A stretch of 49,183 nucleotides of DNA from Caldilineaceae bacterium (GTDB taxonomy: Bacteria; Chloroflexota; Anaerolineae; Caldilineales; Caldilineaceae), in contig JAJDZJ010000139.1 in assembly GCA_022824685.1 (NCBI GenBank), forward strand, positions 1 to 49,183. The letters are read 5' to 3'. A program made the position numbers and the translations under genes. Under the pieces are notes generated by a model, which did not search any database, was not told where the DNA came from, and saw only the letters and a program-made list of their open reading frames with translations. Positions 1 through 8,610 of this stretch are shown here, in pieces (position 1 is the first letter of the stretch; every line of letters begins with the position of its first letter).

Positions 1-273
1 GACTGAGGGCCTGATCCGCGGCGTCTTCCCGTCGATATTCAGTAAGCGCAGGGTGATTTCCACTTATTCTCGCTTTCTTCTGGCCACAATTTCAACTGAA
101 TCGGCCTACAGATTTAGATGCGATTGCCCTGGGGGGTTTTCCCTGAGATTTGACATTTTGGCGCACAGAGTTCGATTTGTTCGTCGCAGTTGCCATGGAA
201 ATGAACGGTGGGCGGCGAGCACTGGATGGTTCTGCGTGCCAGCGCACAGGATAAAGGCAGAGGACAGACGCAA
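1..273. other. Non-coding left edge
   Basis: No convincing gene is visible here. Short open frames on both strands lack ribosome-binding sites and recognisable protein sequence. A TTGACA at 150-155 resembles a -35 box, but no good -10 lies 16-18 bases downstream, so I do not call a promoter. The first 12 bases recur exactly at the right end of the window. Confidence 0.5.
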
Positions 274-1284
274 ATGAAAGCACTGATGTACCGCGGCCCA
301 TGGGAGATGCCTGTGGAGGAGATGGAGGACCCGACGCCATCGGCTGGAAAGGTCGTGGTGGAGGTGGAGGCTGTGGGCATTTGCGGTTCGGATGTTCACG
401 GGTTTACCGGGAACAGCGGGCGGCGCACGCCGGGCATTGTGATGGGCCATGAGTTTGCAGGCACGATTGGCGAAGTGGGGCCGGAGGTGGAGGGCTACGG
501 CGCAGGAGACGGTGTCGTGGTGATGCCCCTTTATTCGGTTGCGGCGAGCGCAGACCCCTATCCGATCAACCTTTCTCCGCACAGGCGGCTGACGGGGATG
601 AACGAGCACGGGGCGTACGCGCAGCGTGTGGCGGTGCGAGCGGCGCAGCTGTTTCGCAAGCCGGAGAGGATGAGTTGGGAACGCGCCGCCCTATGCGAAC
701 CGATGGCGGTCACGCTTCATGCGGCGCGCATCACGCCGATTGACCCGATGCAGAAGGTTGCCGTCGTTGGCGCGGGGCCGATCGGCCTGCTGACGATGCT
801 TGCGGCCCGTCTGAAGGGGGCGGGAACGGTGATCGCGGTTGACCGTTCGGTTCACCGGCTGGAGCTGGCCGAGGAGCTGGGCGCGGACGCTGTGATCAAC
901 GTGGACGATGGGGACGCGGCGGCAACGATACGGGAGATGACAGGGGGCGGTGTCGATGCGGCGTTTGAGGCGGTGGGGATCAGTTCGACCGCGCAACTGT
1001 CGGTTGAAGCCACGCGCAACGGAGGCAATATCACGTGGATCGGCAACAATGCGCCGATGATCGAAGTGGACATGCAGAGCATTGTGACGCGCGAGATGAG
1101 TGTGCGGGGCTCTTACGGCTTTGACGAGACCGATTTTGCGGCGGCGATCGAGGCCCTGTCCTCTGGCCGTCTGAATGTGGATCCACTGGTGGAGAAGACG
1201 TCCCCATTGGACGACGGCCCTGAGCTTTTCCGGAGCCTGGCGGCAGGCGAGACTGACCTTGTCAAAATCATTTTGAAACCGTAG
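274..1284 (+). CDS. Medium-chain (zinc-type) alcohol/polyol dehydrogenase lacking the structural-zinc loop
   Basis: This is a 336-aa cytoplasmic NAD(P)-dependent dehydrogenase of the MDR superfamily (threonine/sorbitol dehydrogenase-like), likely oxidising a secondary hydroxyl of a sugar or polyol. The catalytic-zinc ligands are visible: Cys37 in GICGSD and His59-Glu60 in MGHEFAG. The Rossmann motif is GAGPIG at 166-171. The usual four-cysteine structural-zinc lobe is absent: residues about 84-112, where it should lie, contain no cysteine. The ATG at 274 is preferred over upstream frames because AGAGGA precedes it and the family N-terminus (MKAL) starts there. The next gene, a sugar-isomerase-like TIM barrel, follows after about 100 bp on the same strand. 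The exact substrate is unknown; the family call is firm. Confidence 0.9.
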   Translation: MKALMYRGPWEMPVEEMEDPTPSAGKVVVEVEAVGICGSDVHGFTGNSGRRTPGIVMGHEFAGTIGEVGPEVEGYGAGDGVVVMPLYSVAASADPYPINLSPHRRLTGMNEHGAYAQRVAVRAAQLFRKPERMSWERAALCEPMAVTLHAARITPIDPMQKVAVVGAGPIGLLTMLAARLKGAGTVIAVDRSVHRLELAEELGADAVINVDDGDAAATIREMTGGGVDAAFEAVGISSTAQLSVEATRNGGNITWIGNNAPMIEVDMQSIVTREMSVRGSYGFDETDFAAAIEALSSGRLNVDPLVEKTSPLDDGPELFRSLAAGETDLVKIILKP

Positions 1285-1386
1285 ACAAAACGGACGGGAT
1301 TGATAGGCGCAAAATCCGGCGGCGTGCTTGTCCGATCTGTAGAGTCTATGGTTGACTGAGAAGCATCACACCACATCTTGAACCCT

Positions 1387-2277
1387 ATGAAAATCGCTGC
1401 GTTTCCCAAGTGTTATCTGGACGATATTTCGCTTCACCGCACGATGTCGGTATTTGACTGGATCGAGCAGGCGCGGGCGCTGGGCGCGGAGGGACTGGAG
1501 ATGTACGAGGGCTTTTTCTGGAGCCTGGAGGACGCGTATATCGATTCGATCGGCGAGGCCCTGGAGGGGGCCGGTTTTGCGATGCCGATGCTATGCTGCT
1601 CGCCGGATTTCACCGATCCGGACCCGGGGGCGCGTGAGCAGGCTGTGGAACGGGAAGCGGTGATGATCGACATTACACGGCGGCTGGGCGGGCCTGGCGC
1701 GGTGTGCCGGGTGCTCTCCGGTCAACGGCGGCCGGGCGTTTCGGTGGAGGAGGGCCTGGAGTGGGTAGTGGACTGCATTGAGCAGTGCATTGCCATCGCC
1801 AAGGAGAAGGATGTTGTCCTGGGTCTTGAGAATCACTATAAGGACGGATACTGGCAGTACCCTGAGTTTGCGCAGAGGGCGACAGTTTTTGTAGAGTTGT
1901 TGGAGGCTATTTCGGAGCGGGACCATTTCGGAGTGCAGTTTGATCCGTCGAATGCGCTGGTCGCGGGGGACGATCCGGTTGAACTGCTGCGCATGGTGGC
2001 GGACCGGGTGGTGACGATGCACGCCAGCGACCGATTTCTGGAGGAAGGGACGACGCTCGACGACGTGCTGTTGCCCGACGGTCTAATTGGATATCCGGAA
2101 AAGCTTCAACACGGCGTGACGGGGCAAGGAAGCAACGACTACGACATGATCTTTTCCATCCTGCGTGACCAGGGATTTGAAGGGTGGGTCAGCATCGAGG
2201 ACGGCATCAATGGCATGGAAGAGATGCGGGAGAGCATCGAATTTTTGAAGCGGAAACGCAGTGAGTATTTCGAATAG
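1387..2277 (+). CDS. Sugar phosphate isomerase/epimerase-like TIM-barrel protein
   Basis: This 296-aa protein belongs to the xylose-isomerase-like TIM-barrel superfamily (AP_endonuc_2 fold), whose members isomerise, epimerise or dehydrate sugars using a divalent metal. Visible hallmarks are the N-terminal strand with a Phe-Pro-Lys-Cys start, the acidic metal-ligand strand LGLENHY near the middle, FGVQFDPSN, the VVTMHASD strand with its His-Asp pair, and the C-terminal GWVSIEDG strand. These match the usual Glu/Asp/His/Glu metal site. An in-frame TTG lies at 1378, but the ATG at 1387 is closer to the family start. No strong Shine-Dalgarno sequence is seen. It probably shares a transcript with the flanking dehydrogenase and phosphohexomutase. 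Substrate unknown. Confidence 0.88.
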   Translation: MKIAAFPKCYLDDISLHRTMSVFDWIEQARALGAEGLEMYEGFFWSLEDAYIDSIGEALEGAGFAMPMLCCSPDFTDPDPGAREQAVEREAVMIDITRRLGGPGAVCRVLSGQRRPGVSVEEGLEWVVDCIEQCIAIAKEKDVVLGLENHYKDGYWQYPEFAQRATVFVELLEAISERDHFGVQFDPSNALVAGDDPVELLRMVADRVVTMHASDRFLEEGTTLDDVLLPDGLIGYPEKLQHGVTGQGSNDYDMIFSILRDQGFEGWVSIEDGINGMEEMRESIEFLKRKRSEYFE

Positions 2278-2295
2278 CAGGAACCGGAAGCTAAG

Positions 2296-2317
2296 GAGCG
2301 GGAGGGCGTTCCCGCTC
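2296..2317 (+). terminator. Intercistronic stem-loop
   Basis: A perfect 8-bp stem (GAGCGGGA with TCCCGCTC) and a 6-base loop lie between the isomerase stop and the Shine-Dalgarno sequence of the phosphohexomutase. There is no T-run after it. It could be an mRNA stability or attenuation element rather than a full terminator. Confidence 0.4.
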
Positions 2318-2344
2318 GATTCACAGTGCCGCGGAGGATGAGCG

Positions 2345-3799
2345 TTGGCGATAAAATTTGGGACGGATGGCTGGCGTGCCGTCATTAGCGAAGACTTTAC
2401 ATTTGAAAATGTGCGCAAGGTTGCGCAGGCGATTGCGGACGTCACGAACGACCAATTCCGGGGTTTGCCGCGTTTGCAGCCGTCGCTGGTTGTGGGATTC
2501 GACACGCGCTTTTTGAGTGATCGGTACGCGGTGGCGGTGGCGGAGGTGTTGGCGGGGAACGGCATCCGGGTCTGGCTGAGCCAGGCGGATGCGCCGACGC
2601 CGATGATCTCCTATTCGATCGTGGACAAGTGGGCCGACGGCGGCGTGATGATCACAGCCAGCCACAATCCGCCGCGCTATAACGGGATAAAACTGAAGGC
2701 GTCATACGGCGGTTCGGCGAGCGCGGCGACGCACAGGGAGGTTGAGCGGCGCATCCATTTGCGTGAACGGCGGGGAGAGCCGCCGCGGATGATGGCCTAT
2801 GATCAGGCGATCAAGGCGGGCATCATTGAGCGGTTCAACCCGCTGCCGGCCTTTCGTTCGCAGATGAGGAAGCTGGTTGATTTTGACGCAATTGAAGAGT
2901 CTGGGCTGTCCGTGGCGGTGGATGCGATGTACGGAGCGGGCCGGATCTATCTGCGGCGGTTGCTGGAGGGCGCCGAGTGCCGGGTGACCGAGCTGCGAAG
3001 CGAGATGAATCCCGGTTTCAACGGAATCCATCCAGAGCCGATCGCGAGGCATTTGCAGCCATTGGTGGCGGAGATGGCAACGGGCAAGTATCACTTAGGG
3101 CTGGCTACCGATGGGGACGCGGACCGCATTGGAGCGATTGATCCGGATGGCCGGTTTATCGATCCGCATCAGATCATGGCTCTGCTGGTCGATTATCTGA
3201 TCCAGGAGAAAGCGTTGCGGGGAAGCATCGCCAAGACGGTGAGCACGACGCAGATGTTGAACCGCCTGGCGGCGCACTATGGCCTGCATATACACGAGAC
3301 GCCGGTGGGCTTCCACTACATCAGCGATCTGATGCTGCAGGAGCCGGTCCTATTGGGCGGCGAGGAGAGCGGGGGCATCAGTATTCTGGGCCATATACCC
3401 GAGGGAGACGGCCTGCTGATGGGGCTGCTGTTGACGGAGATGGTGGCCAAGCGGCGCAAGCCGCTGGGCGCGCTGATTGACGAGTTGATGGAACGGCCCT
3501 ATGTGGGCAGGTTCTGCTATGGCCGCGACGACCGGGAGGTGAAACCGTTTGCCAAGGCAGAACTGGTGGAGGGACTGATCGCGAATACCCCGGATGCGCT
3601 GACCGGGTCGAGAGTGGCGCATGTCAACAACCAGGACGGCGTCAAGTTCATTTTGACAAACAGCAGTTGGCTTCTGATACGGCCCAGCGGCACGGAGCCG
3701 GTGCTGCGCATCTATGCAGAGGCCGGTTCGCATGAGGCAGTTGCGACGTTGCTGGCAGAGGGGACGGTGCTGGCCCAGCAGGTTTTGAAGGTAATCTGA
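2345..3799 (+). CDS. Phosphoglucomutase/phosphomannomutase family protein
   Basis: This 484-aa alpha-D-phosphohexomutase interconverts hexose 1- and 6-phosphates, linking sugar catabolism with glycogen, nucleotide-sugar and polysaccharide synthesis. All four domain signatures are present: the phosphoserine loop TASHNP with Ser106, the metal loop DGDADR at 256-261, the sugar-specificity loop GGEESGG, and the C-terminal phosphate-binding RPSGTEP at 446-452. The start is TTG at 2345, set by GGAGG at 2333-2337. It gives the typical N-terminus MAIKFGTDGWR, in which the substrate-binding GTDGWR is complete. A terminator-like hairpin follows at 3888. Sequence alone does not separate glucose from mannose preference. 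Confidence 0.95.
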   Translation: MAIKFGTDGWRAVISEDFTFENVRKVAQAIADVTNDQFRGLPRLQPSLVVGFDTRFLSDRYAVAVAEVLAGNGIRVWLSQADAPTPMISYSIVDKWADGGVMITASHNPPRYNGIKLKASYGGSASAATHREVERRIHLRERRGEPPRMMAYDQAIKAGIIERFNPLPAFRSQMRKLVDFDAIEESGLSVAVDAMYGAGRIYLRRLLEGAECRVTELRSEMNPGFNGIHPEPIARHLQPLVAEMATGKYHLGLATDGDADRIGAIDPDGRFIDPHQIMALLVDYLIQEKALRGSIAKTVSTTQMLNRLAAHYGLHIHETPVGFHYISDLMLQEPVLLGGEESGGISILGHIPEGDGLLMGLLLTEMVAKRRKPLGALIDELMERPYVGRFCYGRDDREVKPFAKAELVEGLIANTPDALTGSRVAHVNNQDGVKFILTNSSWLLIRPSGTEPVLRIYAEAGSHEAVATLLAEGTVLAQQVLKVI

Positions 3800-3887
3800 G
3801 CGGCGGCGCGAAGCGTTGGGATACGGGTCGCGTCGCGGTGGAAGGATGTTCTGCGGCCGGCCGTGTAAGGCTTGACAGGCGCAAAGG

Positions 3888-3917
3888 AAAGGCGTGAGTC
3901 TCAGGGCTCGCGCCTTT
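3888..3917 (+). terminator. Probable intrinsic terminator
   Basis: An 11-bp stem runs from AAAGGCGTGAG to CTCGCGCCTTT with one G-T pair and an 8-base loop. The A-tract on the left and T-tract on the right are part of the stem, so it can act for both the phosphohexomutase on the plus strand and the small Cys-rich gene on the minus strand. Confidence 0.55.
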
Positions 3918-3996
3918 GTGGTTCAGAGGGGGGAAGGCGTCTGCGCCGCGGGAGGCGCAGAGGTCACTCTTCCGCCGGCGGTTCATGCCGTAGCGG

Positions 3997-4320
3997 TCAG
4001 CTGGGCCTGGAGAGCGACCGCTGTCTGATTTCCTGGCGGGTTTGCTCAAAGGTTCGGCGCAGTTTCAGGTCGGAGCCTTTTTGGGCGGCGACGACGCGTT
4101 GCGCACAGGTAACGCAACCGAGCGATGCCTTGTAGCTGCTCTGGTCGCAGTTGAGGCAGTCGCACAGCCGGATCATCATGAGAGAGAAGGCAAGCGTGTC
4201 CTCCTTCCCATCGCGCTGACTTGCGACCTGTCTGACCAGATCCTGCCAGTCTGCACCTCGTTCCGCGCTCAGCTTTCGGATGGCCCGATGGGGAAAGAGA
4301 ATTTCACTTTCGGGGTACAT
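3997..4320 (-). CDS. Small Cys-rich conserved-looking hypothetical protein
   Basis: This 107-aa protein has no family I can name with certainty. Its N-terminal 40 residues begin MYPESEIL and read like a structured helical segment. The middle holds five cysteines in CDCLNC followed about ten residues later by CVTC, which looks like a zinc-ribbon or metal-binding knuckle. The C-terminus is basic and helical. It is probably real: GAGAGGAG sits six bases before the ATG, composition is balanced, and no better frame overlaps. It faces the phosphohexomutase and lies downstream of the Yip1 pair on the same strand. A DNA- or RNA-binding or redox role is possible but not shown. Confidence 0.65.
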   Translation of the reverse strand: MYPESEILFPHRAIRKLSAERGADWQDLVRQVASQRDGKEDTLAFSLMMIRLCDCLNCDQSSYKASLGCVTCAQRVVAAQKGSDLKLRRTFEQTRQEIRQRSLSRPS

Positions 4321-4429
4321 GGCGACTCCTCTCGCGGAATGTTATTGCCCTGCGGCGGTATGGATACGGGTCAGATTCGGCAACTGTTGGCCGGAAAGAT
4401 CGTTGAGCGCTCATTCGAAGGCAGGCGCA

Positions 4430-5149
4430 TCAGGCGGCGGAGACGACGAGATAGAGCAGGAGGCCGAAAAGTGCAAGGGCCAGCAGACTGAGCACTAGAA
4501 TGATCAGAAGCGGCAGGAGGACGGCGGCCAGAGAACGTGAACGGGGCAGATTTGTGACTTCCTCATTGGCCCTGGCGTAGACGATGAAGGCCCAGATGAC
4601 ACCGACTGCGCTGCAGATGCCTCCCAGGCAGGGGACGGGTGAGAGGCCGACGAGGATGAGGGGCGCGGCGGCGAAACCGGTCGCGGCGAAAAAGGGCTGG
4701 AGGCGATTGGTTGCGCCGAGGGCTTTGTTGCAGGCCATCACGAGGGCGCCATAGACGATCCAAAGGGCGAGCCAGCGCAGTGGCCAGTTGATCCATTCAC
4801 CGAGGGCGCTGAGGAAGGCGGCCAGCCAGCCTGGCAAGGGCTGCGGCAGGCCGACGATCAGCTGGACGGTCTCGCCCAGGATGACGGGGTCGAACATAGG
4901 GGAGATGAAGGTAAGGGGAGTGGCCTGAATACGGGAGGCCTGTGCGCCGAGGCGAGCGAGGGGAAGGGCGCTGCCGGCGGTTGCGGCCTGCTCCCAGTTG
5001 ACAAGAAAGGGAATGAATCCGGCCAGGAGCCCGAGAGTGAGGACCATGCCGAGGGACTGGCGCATCGTGGTTTCGGTGAAACCGGAGGCGCGAAGCTGGA
5101 CAGCGTCGCTCATTTTCTGGGGCGTGGGCAGCCAGTGGCGCGGGTTCAC
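4430..5149 (-). CDS. Yip1-like multi-spanning membrane protein (second of a coupled pair)
   Basis: This 239-aa integral membrane protein has about five hydrophobic spans: the segment after RQSLGMVLTLG, one around WLALWIVYGALVMAC, FAAAPLILVGL, a Pro/Gly/Cys-rich segment (PVPCLGGICSAVGVIWAF) and a very hydrophobic C-terminal helix. The pattern fits Yip1-domain proteins, whose bacterial role is poorly known. A soluble N-terminal stretch precedes the first span. The start is GTG at 5149, because it overlaps the stop of the preceding gene in a GTGA arrangement, implying translational coupling. ATG at 5113 is an alternative. The longer open frame upstream of this GTG is the wrong frame of the neighbouring gene. 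Confidence 0.75.
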   Translation of the reverse strand: MNPRHWLPTPQKMSDAVQLRASGFTETTMRQSLGMVLTLGLLAGFIPFLVNWEQAATAGSALPLARLGAQASRIQATPLTFISPMFDPVILGETVQLIVGLPQPLPGWLAAFLSALGEWINWPLRWLALWIVYGALVMACNKALGATNRLQPFFAATGFAAAPLILVGLSPVPCLGGICSAVGVIWAFIVYARANEEVTNLPRSRSLAAVLLPLLIILVLSLLALALFGLLLYLVVSAA

Positions 5150-5850
5150 GGGTTGCCTCCGGCAAGGAACAGCAGAAACCCCACCAAGAGTACAACGACA
5201 GCGCTGACCAGGAGGGTCAGGAGCCAGGCTCCGCCGGCCACGAGCGCGGCCGGCCAGGCAGGCAGTTCGTGGGCTACCTCCAGCCCTCGAAAGGCGATGA
5301 GGATGCCCCACACGTGGACCAGGATGGCGGCGACGGAGACGAAGGGAATCATGGAAAAGAGATAGAGCAGTCGCGGGGCGGCGCTGAGGGCGACGGCGCC
5401 CAAGGTCTGCCCCAGAGCGCCCTGGCCCCCGGCGGCGCGGGCAAGCAGGTGGCTGGTCAGGCCAAAGAGGAGCCACTGGCCGATGAGGCCGAGAGGCGTA
5501 GCCGCGAGGGTAAAGAGGCGAAACCCGACGCTATCGTAGCCGGTATAAGCAAGGAGGAGAGGCCAAAGGGTCCGCAGCGCACGTTCAGTTTCGAGCAGGG
5601 ATTCGTCTCCGAGCGCGCTCTGGCGCAGGCCTGCGAGGACCGTATTAAGGAGCGCCTCGGATTGGGGAAGCGAGACGGTCAGGAGGAGGCTGCCGACAAA
5701 CTGGGCGACCGCGACCAGGACCCCGATGGTCGCGCACAGAAACAGTCCCTCAATCCAGGGGTTGTCATCGTCGACCATTTCGACGAACGGGTCGGGTTCA
5801 AGGAGGAGGGCCTTGCCGATGAACTGCGGGTAATTCTGTGGTTGTAACAT
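5146..5850 (-). CDS. Yip1-like membrane protein (first of a coupled pair)
   Basis: This 234-aa membrane protein resembles the Yip1 fold. A soluble N-terminus (MLQPQNYPQFIGKALLLEP) contains an acidic patch and is followed by about five hydrophobic spans: LFLCATIGVLVAVAQFVGSL, a glycine-rich one around PLGLIGQWLLFGL, LLYLFSMIPFVSVAAILVHV, and two at the C-terminus. It overlaps the next gene by four bases, so the two membrane proteins are probably made together and may form a heteromer. The ATG at 5850 is chosen because it begins the family-like N-terminus. A 32-residue extension starting at 5946 is open but basic and unlike the family. No clear Shine-Dalgarno sequence precedes either start. Confidence 0.75.
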   Translation of the reverse strand: MLQPQNYPQFIGKALLLEPDPFVEMVDDDNPWIEGLFLCATIGVLVAVAQFVGSLLLTVSLPQSEALLNTVLAGLRQSALGDESLLETERALRTLWPLLLAYTGYDSVGFRLFTLAATPLGLIGQWLLFGLTSHLLARAAGGQGALGQTLGAVALSAAPRLLYLFSMIPFVSVAAILVHVWGILIAFRGLEVAHELPAWPAALVAGGAWLLTLLVSAVVVLLVGFLLFLAGGNP

Positions 5851-6135
5851 GTAGTTGCGAAGGCTGTCCGGGCGGTAGGCCCGGCGCGCGATCCGGATCA
5901 GGGTCGGGCTATGCTTGAGAATGCAACTCGCTCGCGCCAAGCCCAATGCTCGCTTGCGGCAATGATAGCACAGGACTGACCTGCCCTCGAAAATCTTGAC
6001 CGTGCCATAGGCGGGCTGCTCCGGCGGCGCCGCGGGCGAGGCTGCGCGAGCGCGGCGCGGGTCGGGCGGCCGGTGGGATGGAAGAGCGGTTTGCCGGCGG
6101 CGGCGAGAAGTGATTCAGGTGCGCAGGAGGCGGAG

Positions 6136-7164
6136 ATGTCACTGAACTTTACGATACTTCCGACTGGAAAGCTCCCGGCAGGTCTGCTGGCGCAGCTTAT
6201 CTCGACTCTGCCGATCGAGGACCCGTCTCTCTTTCTGGGACCGGCCGTAGGCGAGGATGCCGCCATAATCGAAATCGGGAGTGACACTTTTCTGGCGGCG
6301 AAGAGCGATCCGATCACTTTTGCGACCGATGAGATCGGGTACTATGCGGTCAATGTGTGCGCGAATGATCTGGCGGTTTGCGGGGCGCGCCCGCGCTTCT
6401 ATCTGCCCACGGTGTTGCTGCCCGAGGGGACGACGGAGGAGGATGTCCGGGGGATTTGCGCTCAGCTGGGCGCTGCCTGCCGTGCGCTGGACATCGCGGT
6501 GGCGGGGGGGCATACGGAGGTGACGGCGGCGGTGAATCAGGCGGTTGTGGCCGGTACGCTGTTGGGGGAGGTTGCGCGAGGCAAGGTCGTGCGCACGGGC
6601 GGCTGCCGGCCCGGCGATGCGGTGTTGCTGGCGGGGAGCGCGGGCGTTGAGGGCACGTCGATTATCGCGCGGGAGATGGGGGAGGCGCTGGTGGAGCAGG
6701 GTTGGTCTCAAGTGGATCTGGAAGCCGCGGCGAACTATCTTTACGAGCCGGGGATCAGTGTGCTGGAGCCGGCGCTGGCCGCGGCGGAGGCGGAGCTGGT
6801 GACGGCGATGCACGATCCGACGGAGGGCGGCGTGGCAACCGGCCTGTGGGAGCTGGCCGAGGCTTCGGGCTGCGGGTTGGAGGTGGATCTGTCAGCCATT
6901 CCGGTGACGCGGTTGACGGCGGCGGCGTGCGCGGCGTTCGGGCTGGAGCCGCTGGGCACGATCGCGTCAGGCGGGCTGCTGGCGACGGCTGCGCCGGAGG
7001 ATGTGGATGCGGCGCTGGGGTTGTGGGAAGAGATGGGGAGGCGAGGGCGTGTGATCGGGCGCGTTTTACCAACCTGGGAGGGCGTTTATGGGTTACGGGA
7101 GGGGCGACGGGTGGCTCTGCCGCGGTTTGATGCGGATGAGATAGTGAAGTTATGGGGGGAGTGA
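6136..7164 (+). CDS. AIR synthase-related protein (HypE/SelD/PurM-like), stand-alone
   Basis: This 342-aa ATP-dependent enzyme is of the PurM/HypE superfamily, which makes acyl-phosphate or dehydrated intermediates. The nucleotide and phosphate motifs are VGEDAA at 38-43, KSDPITF at 56, the NVCANDLAVCGARP dimer strand at 73-86, AGGHTEV, and the second-domain HDPTEGG loop. HypE itself makes the hydrogenase cyanide ligand and ends in a PRIC-type cysteine; here the C-terminus is IVKLWGE with no cysteine, and no hyp genes are near. It is therefore a HypE-like paralogue of unknown reaction rather than a maturation factor. AGGAGG at 6125-6130 fixes the ATG at 6136. It is divergent from the Yip1 pair and convergent with the Uma2 gene. 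Confidence 0.88.
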   Translation: MSLNFTILPTGKLPAGLLAQLISTLPIEDPSLFLGPAVGEDAAIIEIGSDTFLAAKSDPITFATDEIGYYAVNVCANDLAVCGARPRFYLPTVLLPEGTTEEDVRGICAQLGAACRALDIAVAGGHTEVTAAVNQAVVAGTLLGEVARGKVVRTGGCRPGDAVLLAGSAGVEGTSIIAREMGEALVEQGWSQVDLEAAANYLYEPGISVLEPALAAAEAELVTAMHDPTEGGVATGLWELAEASGCGLEVDLSAIPVTRLTAAACAAFGLEPLGTIASGGLLATAAPEDVDAALGLWEEMGRRGRVIGRVLPTWEGVYGLREGRRVALPRFDADEIVKLWGE

Positions 7165-7229
7165 AGAGCGCTGGGAATCGACCGGGGAATCCAGAACCAG
7201 GCGCGGGCTCTGGATTCCAGAGAGACGGT

Positions 7230-8195
7230 TCAGGCCGATCCATTGCTCAGGCGGGCCAATTTCGCTTCCAGTGCCTTCACTTGCTCTTCTGCCTGCCGGC
7301 GCGCAGCCGCTTCTGTGGCAGCCTGCGCCTCTGCTTGCTCGACCCGTTCTTCCGCCTGCCGGCGCGCAGCCGCTTCTGCGTCGGCCCGTGTGACAGCGAC
7401 ATGATGCTCTGGAATCACATACTCGGAATAGACTTCGTCCAGAGCCAACGCTACAAGGCGAGGCTTGCGTTGGAGATCGTCTACCCGGAATTGCAAACCG
7501 GCCAACACGTTCGAAAGAATGACACCGTTCGCGTCTGGCGGGATCTCTTCGTACTCTCCATCCGGCGCGAGCGCGTAGAAGCGCATGCGCTCTCCGTCGG
7601 GGTCGAGGATGTAGTACTCCTTCACCCCGCCCAGCGCGTAGTCTCTCTTCTTCTCCTCCGTGTCCCGCAGCACCTCCACCAGTGTGGAATCTGAGACCGC
7701 TTCGACAACCATGTCGCAGACCCCGGCAAAGTGACGCTGGTCCAACGCTCCCCACGACACGGGATTGCTGTTCAGGATAACACCGATGTCGGGCTTGCGC
7801 ACTTGAACGCGCTCACCCGAAGGGTCGGATTCGTCTTCGATTTTCAGGATGAAGCCGGTTTCCAGGTTGATGAGAGACGTGTGATCAAAGGTCTCCACGT
7901 AGCGGTGCAGGAGGGTAAGGAACCAGTTGCACAGGCCGATCTGGCGGGCGTTATGTAATGGTTTGGCCTCCAGGATGCCGTTGTTCCACTCGTAGCTGAC
8001 GTCGAGGTCCGGGTAGGGATTCTCGTACCACTTTTCCCAGTACTCTTCGAGCGTGACCCGACGTCCATGATCCGGCGCCCAGGAACTGTCCGGCGTGCGG
8101 TTCGGCGAGACGACTTCAGTTTGAATGGCGCTGTTCGACTGGGATCTATTTGTCTGCGACTGAGGAGCATCCGGCGTCCGTTCTGGGGGTTCCAT
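7230..8195 (-). CDS. Uma2 family (putative PD-(D/E)XK nuclease) with C-terminal coiled coil
   Basis: This 321-aa protein contains the Uma2 domain (DUF820), a restriction-endonuclease-like fold of unknown biological role. The core signature runs from a YEWNNGILE strand through KPDIGVI (the Asp) and MVVEAVSD (the Glu) to the EKKRDYALGGVKEYYILD helix-strand. An N-terminal Ser/Thr/Asn-rich leader of about 45 residues is poorly conserved. After the domain, residues about 265-321 form an Ala/Arg/Glu-rich coiled coil built from a repeated AAARRQAEE unit; the DNA carries the same duplication around 7290-7315 and 7350-7375. GGAGGAATAAGA before the ATG is an excellent ribosome-binding site. Families like this are often multicopy in Chloroflexota and cyanobacteria. 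Confidence 0.88.
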   Translation of the reverse strand: MEPPERTPDAPQSQTNRSQSNSAIQTEVVSPNRTPDSSWAPDHGRRVTLEEYWEKWYENPYPDLDVSYEWNNGILEAKPLHNARQIGLCNWFLTLLHRYVETFDHTSLINLETGFILKIEDESDPSGERVQVRKPDIGVILNSNPVSWGALDQRHFAGVCDMVVEAVSDSTLVEVLRDTEEKKRDYALGGVKEYYILDPDGERMRFYALAPDGEYEEIPPDANGVILSNVLAGLQFRVDDLQRKPRLVALALDEVYSEYVIPEHHVAVTRADAEAAARRQAEERVEQAEAQAATEAAARRQAEEQVKALEAKLARLSNGSA

Positions 8196-8348
8196 TCTTA
8201 TTCCTCCGGCATAGGGACTGTACGCTGTGCGATTGGCACATACATTCTAACACTGTTTTGGCTGTTGGCCCCAACGACCTTCGTTGACGGGTTGCAGTCC
8301 AAATTAGGGGCGAGTTTCAGGCTACCATTGGACAACATTAGTGGTCAG

Positions 8349-8405
8349 TTGTCTGAACGGGGATTTGGGGGGATTGAAGGGATTTTGGGGGATGGGTTGT
8401 TGGCT
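8349..8405 (+). repeat. Degenerate copy of the CTGAA...GGATTT...GATTTT...GATGG repeat
   Basis: This purine-rich segment resembles the two tandem units near 39.95-40.07 kb: TCTGAA, then GGATTTGGGG, GGATT and GATTTTGGGGGATGG in the same order. It appears to be a member of a dispersed non-coding repeat family. Confidence 0.45.
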
Positions 8406-8610
8406 GGAAGAGGATTTGGGGGCAAGCGGCGGGGAGAAGAGCAGGGGACCTGCCTATGAAGGGCGCGAGGGACGTGTTGGCGTCTCTGACTGGAGGAGAG
8501 GGTCTCTGTGCGGAGGGGCTTGGGCGCCCACAGGGGGTGGAACTGCGGTGGTCAGTGGGTGGCGGGACAGGGTTGCGCCGAGGAACTGGCAGTCGATGGA
8601 TCGGCAGGGA

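Noticed and set aside
150-178. Promoter for the first dehydrogenase
   Set aside because: TTGACA is present but the hexamer 17 bases later (CGATTT) is a poor -10 box.
5269-5847. Plus-strand frame opposite the Yip1 pair
   Set aside because: Charged, low-complexity antisense of a clearly membrane-spanning protein.
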